The position numbers and the translations under genes are program-made. From Erodium maritimum (lineage: Eukaryota > Streptophyta > Magnoliopsida > Geraniales > Geraniaceae), in assembly GCA_963921825.1 (NCBI GenBank), contig OY997592.1:58796336-58860335 (forward strand): a stretch of DNA of 64,000 nucleotides, written 5' to 3'. Below are positions 50,343 to 62,893 of this stretch, one piece after another. The notes under the pieces were generated by a model, which saw only the letters and a program-made list of their open reading frames with translations, ran no database searches and was not told the DNA's origin. Every line of letters starts with the position of its first letter. Position 1 is the stretch's first letter.

Positions 50343-53300
50343 TTAAGGATGTTGTGTTGGTGGTTTTGAAGATCTTGTAGTAAGGGAAGGCTTCATTTTA
50401 AGGATTTGGTCGGGATGTCCTCCCATTTCCTTGGCACTCAATCCGGCTTCCAAGAACCTCTTCACTGCCTCTTCCATGTATTTCTTCCCTTCCCTCACAT
50501 TCATCTCTTTCCCCACACTCTGTGGGTAACTTGTCAGGATGTCCTCTCCTTTCAGCACCGCTGCTAGCTGCATCAGCTCTTGCTGGAACTCACTCATCTT
50601 CGCCTCCTCGTTCGCCTCTGTCTGTCTGATCCTTGCCGGAGTTGGCAATTTCTCTGTACGCGTAGATACAACTATTCATGATTTACCGATTTCATATACA
50701 TTCATCATTGCTAAAAAAATAGCTAAGAGAAATTACAGATAGTTACACTCAACTTTACACATTTTTCAATTTATCACTCTTAAGTAAAAACAAATGTATC
50801 AATTCCCACATCCGAACAATTTTTAGGATACAACAATACATTGGTTTTTAAAAGGGGATAAATATCATTCTGACTTGTAGACAAAGGTAGTTTTTTCATT
50901 TCTTGACTGTGTGTAAGTTTCATTTTCAAGTCTTGTTTGTCAGTATCTTTATTTAATTTCCAAAAAATGATGAAATTTGTTAAAGATATTGCTGTTATTT
51001 TTAAAAAAAAATGCATGTCATTTTTGAAAATTAACTAAATGTTACCAAGAAGACTTGACAATTAAAATATATCATTGTCACGACTTGAAAATAAAAGTAG
51101 CATACAGTACAAATATGAAAAAAAAAATATCGAATACATTGGCTAGAAATGCGATTTTTTTTAAATGACTATTTAAATCCATGATAATAAGTAGAAGACT
51201 CAAAATAACTTTAGTTTGACTCGATTGAGTTAATATTGTAAAACCATTCTATGAATACATTTTCACAATCTAGAATTTTGATTAAGTCATAAAGAAATAA
51301 GATAGCATTTCCACTGATCGTTTGGCATGCGTGCAAATGCTATGTATCCCTGAACATAAGCAATATGTTATCAGGGTCCATAATGATCAACAGTAGGTTA
51401 TAATTAGTTGTATGGCTGCTGATTAATAAATGAGGTAAATCTCAAATCAATATGGATCCAAGTAACCAACAATATTCAAACCAAAAAACCTAACAATATT
51501 TATGGATCAGTTATATATACACCTCCACCCATGCCATTTTAAAATCAAGTCTACTTGTTTTGACATCATGGGTTCAAATCATTACTCTATTTTCTAGACT
51601 TTGTGGTTGGAAGTTGCTTCACTGTTGCACCCATGCCACCTTTCTGGCCTACTTATTTTGACATTATGGTTCAAATCATTTCGCATCGTTACTTATTCAG
51701 CTCAACATCCTCATATATAAGTTTGTTAGACCGTCACGGGTGCCAGCGTCGGCCCAGCACTAGCACTACCCGATGCCTAGCGTTTAGTTCTCATCTCAGT
51801 CAATCAGTAGGCGACACGTGTGACGTGTCACTTTTAGATAAAAAACAATTTAAAATATATTTCAGACACTTTTTGGGTGGTTACATAAAAACGTCATCAA
51901 AGTACTTTAGACATTCCCCCTCCTAACAAGCACACTCTTTCCTATGTGACAAATACTAGCATTGATGCTCTTATGTTATTTTTGATATGTTCGTGTATTT
52001 ATCATCATGTATAAAAATTGACTTGTATCATATCTTTCAGAGTATTTTCGTGTTTTCTAAAATTTAATCTCAAACCTGGACAGTCGGTTCGGGGTTGTGT
52101 CCTCTTCAAGACTATGTTTTCGAAAGTGCCTGCCCACACGTCCCTCTTGGTCAAAAATGGCGCGGACAGGTTAAAAATCTTCTTTACCGTCGCTGGTATG
52201 GAAGAGTGTTCGTACTCTGATGTTGGAGTTGGGGATCCGTTTGGGCCATGAACAACTGCAAAACCAAACATTATATGCCATCGAACATAAATTCTAATCT
52301 TCCACAAAAACATGTACACCAACTTTACTCGAATGTGTAAATGGGTCGGGTTTTAATAACTCGTTAAAATCTTTTTGCATAGCAATAATTAATTGATGTA
52401 GAGATATCGGGTTGATGAACAAAGTGGGGCTTTCTTGTGCATGTGCACAAGAAACAACATTATCTTCCTTCCCAAATGCTTATGGCTACAATCAAAAGCA
52501 CCTTTCAGTCTTACCCTTAAGGAAAAGCAGTGTGAAACGACGACGCAGCTTAATTGTACGCAAACCCTTCACCCAATAATTGCTCCTACGATCACTTTGA
52601 GTCCATACTTCAAAGAATCACACATTCACACTCATTGATTTTGACATCTATGTCTTATGCTTAATTGTCCTTTTGGACACCTTCATTCATTACAACATCT
52701 CCGTCCTCACATTTTTTTATACGAAACATGATTGTAGATCAAAGTTATGTATAATCACATAGTTCGGAAATCATGAAGTGTTTATTTTAATATGTTATTG
52801 AGCTCTTAACTATTAGATTAAACTTTTAGTTGAGTTGATCCACTAATATGATATTAGAGTCTGATTTTTAACGGACATAAATTCAAACCCTACTCTACAA
52901 AAAAATATTATTTTTTTCTAAATTTATGATCTAATACATTATATTAGGACTTATTTGAACATGACAACATGATCATCAAGTTTTTCTTTAGTAGTATCAT
53001 CTAATATTCAATCTTTTACTAGTTAAACTGATACAAACGCGATTTCATCTCAATTAAGTGTTTTTTATTCAAATTATCACTCTTCTCTTCGAGTTAAAAT
53101 TGATGAAGCTTACCAATAAATTAAAAAACGAGAAATTAATTAAGAATGAATTACTTACCGGTGCCTTTCTCAATCCAAGGCGAGACCATGATGGTGGGGA
53201 CGCGGACACCGAGCCGGTCGAACCGGAACAAAAACGGTTCGGGGCCCACAATCCCGTCCGGGCTGGGGACCCCACTGACGGGAGTAGCCACGTGGTCGAA

Positions 53301-54309
53301 ATACCCTCCGTGCTCATCGTAGGTGATAACGAGCAGGGTTTGGTTCCACTGCGGGCTCGCCCTCAGCGTTTCGTACACCTCCTTCACGAACATCTGTCCT
53401 TGGTACACATCGTGCGACGGGTGGTCGTCGTTGGCAGGCTCCGCCTTAGAGTCCATGTACCGCTGCTCCACCACAGTGTAGTTCGGCAGCTTCCCCTCCT
53501 TGGCGTGCTGCTTGAACAGCAACCCGTACGGCCGGAAATTGGTCAGGTACTTGAGCTTCCTCAGGTTCCGGTAGAACAGCGTCGCCGGAATGTTCTGGAA
53601 GTATATCCCGAACGACATTCCCGCGTCGTGGATGTTCTCGAAGATCGTCCTCTGCGGGTACCCGGCGGCCAGCTTCGCCGGAATGTTGCTCGTCGCCCCG
53701 CCGGACGTCCCGGAGTGCACGAAGAGCCGGTTCGGCTGAGTCGACGACGGCACCGACGCGAACCATCTGCTCAATTGAGACAAAAAATGCGATCAATCGT
53801 AACAATTGTGCGGATTCGAACTCTAAATCGATTTTGGGATCGAGCTCGAACCTGTCGAAGACGGCGAATTCGGAGACGAGGGACTTGTAGACGGCGACCA
53901 TGTCGGGGACGAACCCGTTCATGACACTGCTAGACATGTTTCTGGAAGGATCCATGGAGAAGGCTTGTTGGGCGAAGCCGTCCATGGGGGGCGGGTTGGC
54001 CCGGGTGTCGTTCGACCCGAAGATCTGCTCGCGGATGGCCTGGAAGGAGTGGCCCGGATCCGGGTCGACGAAATGAGCCTGGTCGCGGAAGAAGAAGCGC
54101 TCGGATTTCGGGTCGGAGGCATTGAGGGGGTTGGACTGGGACCCGTCGACGCCGTTGATTTCCGGGTTGAGCCTCTTCATCCAGCCGAGCATGTGGTCGA
54201 AGGAGCGGTTCTCCATGACCAAAACGACTACGGTTTTGATCGGAGAACCGGAGATTTGGCCGGTAAGTATGAGGAGGAGGAGCGGTAACAGAGAAATGGG
54301 TTTAGCCAT
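50343..54309 (-). CDS. NPC2: Non-specific phospholipase C (NPC2/NPC6-like), four exons
   Basis: Exons on the minus strand: 54309-53852, 53766-53159, 52255-52076 and 50653-50343, joined in frame to 518 codons plus stop, close to the usual NPC length. All introns are GT-AG. Residues 1-21 ([20 protein letters not shown]) are a signal peptide. The phosphoesterase domain shows the family signatures [26 protein letters not shown] and [10 protein letters not shown] in order. The C-terminal exon has the [20 protein letters not shown] helix and ends [17 protein letters not shown] enzymes hydrolyse phosphatidylcholine and phosphatidylethanolamine to diacylglycerol, mainly in membrane-lipid turnover and phosphate starvation. 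Upstream in-frame Met codons to 54429 are less likely starts because they precede the signal peptide. NPC2 and NPC6 cannot be separated by eye, so the symbol is provisional. Confidence 0.9.
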
Positions 54310-54445
54310 TGGAGAGTGATTTTGGAGGAAGAAGAAGGTTCGTGAACTCTGTTTATGTATGTGCATAAACGAACGAAGGTGCTGCTGGTTTGTTGTCGTA
54401 ATGTAATGAAAATGACAGGAGACAGGCATAGTACGGCGTCGTTTT

Positions 54446-54452
54446 CTTTATA
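54446..54452 (-). promoter_or_regulatory. Candidate TATA box of the NPC gene
   Basis: The minus strand reads CTATAAAG about 140 bp upstream of the chosen ATG at 54309. Transcription would then start near 54420, which places the upstream in-frame Met at 54429 outside the mRNA and supports the internal start. Confidence 0.55.
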
Positions 54453-54459
54453 GATATTT

Positions 54460-55200
54460 TTCTTCTGAAACAGAATGCATGTGAATGAAATATTTGAAGG
54501 AAATGATAATTTTATACGTTTTGTTTGACTTTATTCTGAGTGAATCTTGATATAATTTAAGGAAGAACTCTGACTAATTTCTTACATTATTTTCGGATTT
54601 AAATTGTCACAAACTTTTATTTGCATTCCTACAATGTCAATTTTGATGTAAAATGTCCTACCGATTTTATATGTGAAATTCTGAGAGATATTTTGGCCAT
54701 TTCAAGTTAATATTGATGACATCTTACAACTTTTTACAAATTCTCTTGTAGTTTTTGCAAATAAGGATGTGTCACGATTAATACTGGTGTATAGCAATGA
54801 ATTGGTTGTTGGAGCTTTTCCTTGATTTAATAATAACCTATCGGGTTTTTATTTATTTTGACTATCCATTTATAATATACTTGCCAATATTTTTCAGGTT
54901 TACTGGTTTTGCTCGAATCAATCCTTAAAATAGGTAATTTTGTTTTTATTTAGTTTCAATTCTGGGCATGATTCCTTCTATTTGTGTCGTAAATTTAAGT
55001 CAAATGGCATCTATTAATTTGTGTGGGACCACACTTAAACAACTTAAAAGGAATACCATGTAAGGCTGTTAAAATAAAAATTGGAATCTGTTCTACCCAT
55101 GAATTTATTTGTCCTATTATATCATGGAGTTTAACGTGTGATAAATGGTACGAATTATATATTTAACCAGTAAAGACAGATAGCTAACATATAGTATATG
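54460..55200. other. NPC upstream region, no further feature seen
   Basis: AT-rich DNA with no frame, repeat end or RNA gene that I can support. It contains the distal promoter of the NPC gene by position only. Confidence 0.4.
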
Positions 55201-55213
55201 GGTTTTGAGTCTT

Positions 55214-57355
55214 TTTTTTAAATAAGGAGATTTCATTAAATAATGAGGGTCATTATAATGGTCATATCTTACAAGAGGTAGTGATCCAATAATCCTTAAA
55301 AACGAACCAATTCAAATGGAAACGGTTCTATCTGTAATAGCGAATACAAAAAACGTAACTAAAACATAAATTTAAACCAAAGCTAGAACATAAAGGTAAA
55401 CCAAAATGTGACAATTGCTAGGAACCACTCAAAGTAGGCCTAAACACTGCTTGGCTCTCCAAGGACTCGTCTTGTTAGTTGAGCTGACTGAACTACCGAG
55501 CTTGAACCTGGTTGTGTGGCTAGGACAAATAGCTCGTATCAGGGACCCCTCCCAGAGTAAGTCCCTGAAACCATGAACTTCTTTCATTCCTCCTGGCGGG
55601 GCTGCTTCCCCGCCCTCTCCTGGTCCTCCCGCGGCTTTCCCGCTGAATCCCTCATGTGGCCTATCGGACCTTACAGCTTCCCAGATGGGAGAGACCCAGA
55701 GGGCTTAACTTTGAACACCCAGGGAGGCCTATATCTAAAGACTGACCAGGGCCACTAAGGTAAGCCCCCCCCCCCCCCCCCCCCCCCGAACTAGACATGA
55801 TGGCCGAGAAATGGGTTAGGTACCGTGTCCGAGATCACGAGGGGCTCCTTCCCTCAAGGTGACCTAGTCTTAGGTACCGTGTCTGAGACCAAAGGTGCAA
55901 ATCTCGGCGGCGATGAAGGTGCTTCACGACCCCAATCCGTGGCATACCGCATGTCCACCTTCGCAGTCTTGAATTTTAGGATGGAATCATCAAAATGGGG
56001 CTCCCTTGGCATGTCTCAATCGCAATCGCGGACCATATGGCCGATCCTCCCGCATTTGAAACAAAATGCAGGCAACCGCTCATATATCAGAGTCACCCTG
56101 AATGAATCTTGGTATTCTTGAAAGCACATGATCATGGTGCGCCGAAGGGGTCGGTGAATGTCCATCTAGAATCACACCTTCATCGTTCCACCCTAATAAA
56201 GGCCCCATTGATCGCATGAGGTGTCCACCTGCTCACCCAGTGTAGCATCTATAGCTTCCTTAATCGCCTTCGTCATGACGAGCGGCGGTATCCCCCTGGC
56301 GTGGACCCATAGTTGAAGTCGGTCTAGACGCGGGAGGTCTCAAGTCAATGGGTCGGTGATCTCACCCAGTAGTAGTACATGTCCATAAAAACACCACGAA
56401 TCATGATGGCGGACCCAGACCCGAGCCTCAAGGGACACGAAGTAGAAAGCAAATGTGTCGGGCTCTAGATCCTTAACCACCACTCTCATACCAGCACAAA
56501 CTCATGCTCGTGTTATGATCAAGAGTAGCACCTCATTCCGGGGTAGGTTGAGGGACGCAAGCCCACCATACCAAACCGGAGTCTAGCCAGCACCCAAGGG
56601 TCTAGTGGGTTGTATGGTACAACAACCTCCACCACCACCACCACCTCCTCCTCCTCCTCCTCCTCCTCCTCCTCCTCCGTGAGATAACATGTAGAGAAAT
56701 CAAACTAGAGGTCCCCTATTAACGACGACGGAACGAGGGGAACTGGAGTCCTAACACAGGTGGCCAAAGCCTTGGGCACTAGTGGTGGGGTAGGAACCCT
56801 AGGACGAGGAGTTGTTGGTGGAAGCGAAGTAGGAGGCTCCGAAACCCTAGCCGCAAGTGTCGTTATCCCAAGAATCAGAGGGGATGGTGGTATCGGGTCC
56901 GAGAAACTCACCCAAGAAGAGGAAGCCCCATGAAAGCCGGTGAGGCGACTTGAAACTTGAGAGGCCGGCCCTGCTTGCTTTTGATCGTACCCGAGGTCGG
57001 TGGGGTGTCTCCTAGTGCGTAGACCACCAAAGGTTGATCCTGCAGAAGTGCAGGTTGCAAAGCCTCTAGCGCAGGTGGTGGTGGTGGAAGGGTTTTGGTT
57101 GGTGGTGGGGAGGGTTTGGCTTGGTGCCTCTTCCTCTCTCTTATGGGTTTAATAATGCACATTGGTAGTTTGGGGGCATGATAAGGGAAGGAGGAACATG
57201 ATCACCTGATGATGGGGACCTGTCGACGACTGAGTCAGATGACGTAATAGATGAGGGCGGCGGCGGTACAGACATGGTAGGATGTTAAGCAGAGCTAGGG
57301 TGGGCGGCACAAGTCCCGAGGATGGGAACTTCCTTCTCAGTGGGGTTTTCTACAT
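55214..57355 (-). mobile_element. Half-LINE copy 2 (ORF1-only LINE derivative)
   Basis: A 2.14-kb minus-strand insertion flanked by the perfect 12-bp duplication GTTTTGAGTCTT (55202-55213 and 57356-57367), with its poly(A) seen as T-rich sequence at the left. It has the same layout as copy 1: a Pro-rich ORF1 N-terminus (57162-56908, with SKQGRPLKF), then a decayed DUF4283-like region, a CCHC knuckle near 56030-56075 (FCFKCGRIG), and about 800 bp of 3' sequence. The 3' parts of the two copies align by eye (for example GCTG...CCCTCTC at 55603-55620 and 23728-23744). It has no endonuclease or reverse transcriptase and many stops. Confidence 0.75.
55765..55787. repeat. Poly(C) run of 23
   Basis: An uninterrupted homopolymer inside half-LINE copy 2. 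The printed length may be unreliable, because such runs are common sequencing and assembly errors. Confidence 0.9.
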
Positions 57356-57372
57356 GTTTTGAGTCTTCAATC

Positions 57373-57945
57373 TAGGGGTGGGTATTGGGTGGTTAACCAC
57401 CCAATGAAACCCTTTACGAACCCAACCCGATATTACCGGTTTGACATATCTTGGAACCAGCCCCAACCCTAAAACCAAATTTTTACAGTGAAACCAACCA
57501 TTTCACCGACCGGTTGGTTAGTGGTTTTAACCAACCAACCACTTTACTACATGTAAGTACAAATTTAGATACTAATAACCATACACATATTCCTATTTCA
57601 AGCCAAAAACATATTACTACATTCTCCAAAACAAATGAAAAATTACATATAAGTCATCGTGTTCTATGTTAGCAATCCGTGTGACACAAAAGAGTGCTCA
57701 TGGGCCATTCATCTATATCAGATCAGTGGTTATTATGAAGCCACATGTATATGATGAACAATATCGGTTTGGTTGGTTAACCGATGGTTTGGCGTTTCAA
57801 GAACCGACAACCAACCGTTAATGTTCCGGTTCGATCGTCAAGAACCCGCAACCAACCGTTAACTTTCCGGTTTTGGGTTTTCCGGTGCGGTTTCTGGTTG
57901 GTGGTGGTTGGTTTTAGCGGTTTTGATTTTTTTTGCCCACCCCTA
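57373..57945. mobile_element. hAT-type MITE
   Basis: Terminal inverted repeats TAGGGGTGGGTA (57373) and the complement of TAGGGGTGGGCA (ending 57945) are flanked by the perfect 8-bp duplication CTTCAATC (57365-57372 and 57946-57953). Both are hAT hallmarks. The interior is rich in GGTTGGTTAACC words in both orientations. Its left target site overlaps the target duplication of half-LINE copy 2 by three bases, so the two inserted side by side. It encodes nothing. Confidence 0.92.
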
Positions 57946-57953
57946 CTTCAATC

Positions 57954-58520
57954 CATGGCCAACTCATTTTATCCGCATAAAAATTTAAATATAATAATTC
58001 TCATGTATACATTTACACATATTATTAATTTTTATTATATCCATTTTTATATATACAAAAAATACATTATAAAATTTTGATAGGGGAAATGTTACTAAGT
58101 AACAAATGCATTATAAACCCTTATCATTTATTCCTTTTCTCTCTAGTGGTTTAATTTAAATTTGTATTCGATGATAAAAAAAACAAATACATATTAATAT
58201 GTTTCAAAACTTTTCTATGATCAAAAGACTAAAGGTTATTTTTATTTTTATTCTAATTATAATTAAATCTTACTATGCATTTATTATAATTTACAAAAAT
58301 TATATATGAAAAGTGTACATATTCACGCCTTTTAAAATAATAAAGTAGGTTAAAAAAAATCATGTGTTAAAATAATTAATAGAATGGTCGAAAGAGGTTA
58401 TCCGCTCAACCACCTGTTATTTATGGTAGAAAAACCCATCCATCCATGAAATTAAATGTGGTTCGCGAATACATAAAATCTAACTTGTCACCATACCAGA
58501 AAGGTGCGTGTCCGACCAAA
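57954..58520. other. Unassigned AT-rich stretch
   Basis: No frame or repeat end is supported. A sequence near 58489 (CACCATACCAGAAAGG) faintly resembles a CACTA terminus and precedes the palindromic array at 58528. Confidence 0.35.
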
Positions 58521-58527
58521 TATATTG

Positions 58528-58722
58528 TTTGTCGGTAATGAAAATGTTCATTACCGAGGAAATTAGGTTTAGTCAGTCATGAAGTTCATTACTGACTACC
58601 TTCAGTTTAGTCGGTGTTAAAACTTTCAATACCGACTAAAACATAGTTTAGTTGGTGATGCAAAGTTCAAGACTGATTAAACCCAGTTTCGTCGGTAATG
58701 AAACTTCATCACCGATCAATGT
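58528..58722. repeat. Array of five imperfect palindromes (CACTA subterminal-like)
   Basis: Successive units of about 40 bp, each an inverted repeat of the form TTTAGTCGGTAATGAA and its complement: CGGTAATG/CATTACCG at 58533-58556, a GTCAGT/ACTGAC unit, an AGTCGGT/ACCGACT unit, a degenerate unit, and a GGTAATGAA/TTCATCACC unit. Subterminal arrays of this TCGGT type are typical of CACTA transposons, but no complete CACTA end or transposase adjoins it here. Confidence 0.6.
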
Positions 58723-58803
58723 TAGAATTTGATCGAGAAAGTTATATCGGATTCAATAACACAACAACCACACCTTTAATACATTCAAACTTCCCTCAAC
58801 ACC

Positions 58804-58881
58804 CTTCTTCTTCTTCTTCTTCTTCTTCTTCTTCTTCTTCTTCTTCTTCTTCTTCTTCTTCTTCTTCTTCTTCTTCTTCTC
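58804..58881. repeat. (CTT)n microsatellite, about 26 units
   Basis: A perfect CTT/AAG run; the poly-Ser frame through it is an artefact. Confidence 0.97.
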
Positions 58882-60954
58882 TTTTTATTTTATCTCCTTT
58901 TTCCTTCTCCAAACCATCATCTCTTTTTATTTTTGTCCCAAATTTTTTTAATTTACCTTTTGATGTAGAGATTGTACTACTTGAAGTTATAAAATAATAA
59001 GTTTTAAGATTAATTTGTTGCCATCTTAACCTCAGTCGTCGTCGTTCCTTCCTCTCTCGCTCCCGCTGCTATGGCCATACCGACTACCACCACCAACCCC
59101 TCCTGTACTTCTCCTTCAGCCGTGGTTACACCACCATCCCCGCTCACCACAACTCCACCCTCCGTCGACTCATAGAACGCCCACGACTCAACGGACACTT
59201 ATGGAGGTACAGGGAAGGTACGAGACCTATACTTCCCGTTCGTCATAGTCTTCTCCATGGAAGTTAATAAATGGCTAAGATGGGTTTGGGATCCGGGAGT
59301 GGGATGGTAAGATGGTGTACCGATCTATGACACCCCTTGTTGGGTTATCCTAACGTTTCATTTCGACATGTCGATCGAGTCTTTTCGTGCGAAGCATCTC
59401 AGACTGATCCGGAAAACAAGATCTATCATTAGGCATTCTTCTGTTGTTTATTTATTTTTAGGCTGTTACTTATTAATTCCTTTATTTTCAGTACTTTTTT
59501 GCAGGTTATATCCTTTAATTACAATACTTAATTTTTCCAACACAGGGTAGGACGTAGGGGTAATTATTGTTGTCTAGGGTAAAAACTAGGCTATTTCTAA
59601 GGGTTCATGAGTGTCGTGTGTCCTACCACCAATCCTCGGATTCTTGGTCAAATCCTTCCGCTGGCGATATAACTCATTTCCTATTCCACCACCAATCCTC
59701 GGACTCCTGGTCGCGCCTGCACGCCTGTGCATGAGATCTCTTGCCCATAGCCCTGGTGATTATCCCTTAGGATCCAAGAGCGACGAGGTACCTCCCCCGT
59801 CCCGAGGACGTCTGGACTGATCCGGACTAGGTGGAGTCAGTAGGATCCACTGGTATTCCAAACCATCCTCTTCATCATCCTTTCGATGCCACTTATACTA
59901 TCCCCCCTCCTGAGAATCTCGTTACGGGGTGTAAAATGATTCACGATCGGCCTCGGAGGCAAGCCTTTACATGGGATCGGGAGTACCCTTTAACAGACGG
60001 GACCATCCCTTCACCTCGATACTAGGAGAACCACTGAGATCGCTGGAACCCTCCACGCGGGAGTGACCTCTAGCGGTCGATTCACCGACAAGAGTATATG
60101 GTGGACACGCCCATAGTTGTTGCACATTTTTCGCTTGAAAGATGGATGAGGGAGTTCCTTCTTTGGATCCGAATCCATATTGGCATTCTCCTAACTCCGA
60201 CGTACCCACCTCGTGTGGGGGATCGGGCGGGATACGACCAACGACGGAACCCTATCATCTCTGGTCCCTTCAACCGAGGGGGTTCTCCCACAGAGGCTTA
60301 TGGATCTTGTTCGCTCAACCAAGGGGAGCGGGAGGCGGATGCAGCAAACCCTACCCTCTAGCGAGTATTCCCCCCCCCCCCCCCCCCGGGTGCGGAATTT
60401 GATGGACATTACCCGAGACAAGGAGGAGGAATATAAAACAATCCCCCATCAGTGAGGAGGGAGAACGACCCTGAGAGGAAAACGACAAAGCCTGCGAGGT
60501 AGCCCCCTAGTCCTTGTGAGGTCTATAGGGAATCACGGGGTGGTTCAAGAACCACACCCCGTCCCTTCGGATTCGGATCTCGTCCAATCCCGGTCTCCTC
60601 ATTTCCCTCTTTGATAGCCTAACATCATCCTCACTTTTATCTAAGGATCTTCAGTGAAGGATTATCGCGTTTTTCAGACGACACAGACTCATTTTAGTTG
60701 AGGCAAGAAAAACATTTTAGATATTTGAATGAATATGAAACCTCTCTTTAACCTGGTATCTAGAATAGTCGGACACCATAACTATAGGGCAGTGTTTTAG
60801 TCTCAATTAAAACTGTTTCTTGCCCTCTCTTGACTTTCACTTTGATTATGTTTACTACTTAAGTACAATATTCAATAAATACTCATGCTCAATGCTAAAA
60901 AAAAACTTAGTTTTGTTAGTACGTACAACGCATTAATCATCATAACTGATCATT
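58882..60954. other. Unassigned stretch, possibly decayed element internal sequence
   Basis: Many short overlapping frames on both strands, rich in Pro, Ser, Arg and Gly, none with a domain I recognise. A 23-bp word CCACCAATCCTCGGAYTCYTGG occurs twice (59629 and 59689). The coding-like GC content at 59600-60600 suggests the interior of a decayed retroelement or a captured gene, but no motif decides it. A run of 18 C at 60370-60387 may be an assembly artefact. Confidence 0.3.
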
Positions 60955-60970
60955 AACCAATGCCTTGAAA

Positions 60971-62284
60971 AAAACCTTTTTTTTCGCTCTGACTTGGTTC
61001 TCATGCCCCGAACCCTAAAGCCCTTCACCTTCCTTTTCCCTCACCGGTGACGGCGCGGCTCCGGCCAAGCCGTTGCCGGTGAGGCTTTGCTGCCCTCCCT
61101 CCCCATTTTGGCCTTCTTCGCCGCCCCCTCCTTGCTTCGCCCGTCTCCGGCTGCCGAGTCTCGCCCTCCTCCTTGATCCGCCTGTCTCCGGCTGCCGTGT
61201 CTCGCCCAGATCCGGCCTCCCTGGCCCTCGTCACCGGCCTCTACGGCCCAGATCCGCCATTCCTGGCGTCCTCCGCCGCTCCCCGACTCGCCGCTCCCCG
61301 ACTCGCCGCTCCCCGGCTCAGATCTGCTTCTCCTCCTCCTCCAGCGCCCTCTCGGTGTCCTGCCTCACTTCGGTGACGATCCCGCCCTGCTCCGCCCGCT
61401 ATCAAACCCCCGACTCCGGCCATGGTCCGGCCATGGTCTCCCTCTCTTCCTTTGCAGACTCCGGCGGCGCTCCTCCATCCACGCTCAGGCCCTCGACTCC
61501 GGGTCAGAAGCCCACGACTCCGTCTAGCTTATCCGGCCCTCTCCTCCGTCTTTGGCCCTCGACATCACTCTTCTTCTGGTCGGATTTGTCCCTAACTCGA
61601 CAGATCTGGACCGTTCTGGCTCGGGCAGCTCCTTTGGAGGCGTGGTTCTTTCCACAGTTCCCCCTCCAACCTTACTGGTTTGTGGCTATTACCTCCCTCT
61701 CTCCCCTTATCTCGTTAAGCTTTTCTACTTCCTACCTTCTAGTCTTTGGTTCTCGTCCTCGCTGTGAGGACGGGTCCTCACAGTTGGTGTTGGCCTCTGT
61801 GGGGATTTTGGCACTTGGCTAATCTGAAGAAATTTTTGGTAGTGAATCGGTTAAGTTTTGGGGATTTGGGGTGAGATTGGTATGGTCTGTGGTTGGGGTT
61901 CTGTGTTCTTTTTTCTGTTTGTTATGAAACTTTGGCAGATTTACTTCTTTGGCTGAGAGCCAGTAGAAGAGATCGATCTCCCCTTCAGGGCTTCTTAAAC
62001 TCAGTTGAAGACAGACATGGCCAACTCTTACCCCTTCTTAGAAGCTCCTCACTTGTTGATCATCAACAACTCTTGGCCAGACTTGCATCTCGGCTAACTT
62101 CATGGCTCATGATCTTGTACAAACACTAGATTAAATCTCCTTTTCTCTTGTACGGTTCTTTGTTTTAGATTTGGATTTTGCCTGTTGTTTCTCACAATCT
62201 GTAGTGAGATTGTCTTTTTTGTAACCTTTTCCACCTCAGAATTGAGGTTAATTTAAATTTACTTTCGCCGATCAAAAAAAAAAA
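60971..62284 (+). mobile_element. Retroposon family R, copy c
   Basis: Flanked by a perfect 14-bp duplication AACCAATGCCTTGA (about 60955-60968 and 62285-62298), with a 3' A run. It starts with a T-rich stretch, then CCCTAAAGCCCTTCACC and a GC-rich first part (CTCACCGGTGACGGCGCGGC), and ends CTTTCGCCGATCAAAAAA. The 3' hairpin is ACCTCA-GAAT-TGAGGT. The long Ser/Pro/Arg-rich frames at 61073-61822 are in GC-rich sequence and differ from those of copies a and b, so I do not call them genes. Confidence 0.85.
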
Positions 62285-62298
62285 AACCAATGCCTTGA

Positions 62299-62893
62299 CA
62301 AAAAGGAGTAAAAACTTCTATTTTGGTAGAACGCTCTGGTAATTGTCTTGCTAGTGTATTCACCAAAGGTGAATGTGTTGAAAATGATAGCAAAATTACT
62401 ATTCATTCATATATTTTTTTAAAGAAACATCTATCTATTTTTTGTAATAAAAATTGTCGTAAGACATATCCAATAATTCTAAAATTTATGAGACATCCAA
62501 CATATTTTTAACAACTAAACCATGATCAATAAATGTAATCAAATCTATTTCTACTTGTTGATCATATCATTACATTGAAAAACCTCCCCTTATTCCTGTA
62601 TATTAATTACCTTTGCTAAACCACATCTGCATTTTCAAATAGGTTACAACAATTTTAATCACAAAAGGAGAATATAAGTTCCTTCTGTATGGAAATGTCA
62701 TAACCCTCATGCTTGGTAATGGTAATGATTTTCTCCTCTTAGCCCTTATGCCCCCACCCAAATCCTTTCCCTCAACTCCTCCTATGTATTTCCACAACTA
62801 TTGTACAACGATTTAATCTTCTCATGGGATCTAAGCGAATATATTCGTTATATTCTTCTTTGACACGCTAACCAACATTGTCATACAACGTCG
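62299..62893. other. CDPK downstream intergenic region
   Basis: AT-rich; holds the 3' untranslated region of the CDPK gene. I see no other feature. Confidence 0.45.

Noticed and set aside
51500..51950. Separate gene or element in NPC intron 3
   Set aside because: The 107-codon frame at 51603-51926 has no domain or boundary repeats and lies inside the 1.4-kb intron between 52075 and 50654.
53058..53924. 288-codon plus-strand frame opposite the NPC gene
   Set aside because: It is the antisense shadow of the GC-rich NPC exon 2; the minus-strand exons have conserved motifs and splice sites.
61073..61822. 249-codon Ser/Pro/Arg-rich frame as a host gene
   Set aside because: It lies wholly within retroposon R copy c, which has target duplications and a poly(A) end. 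The other copies do not keep the frame.
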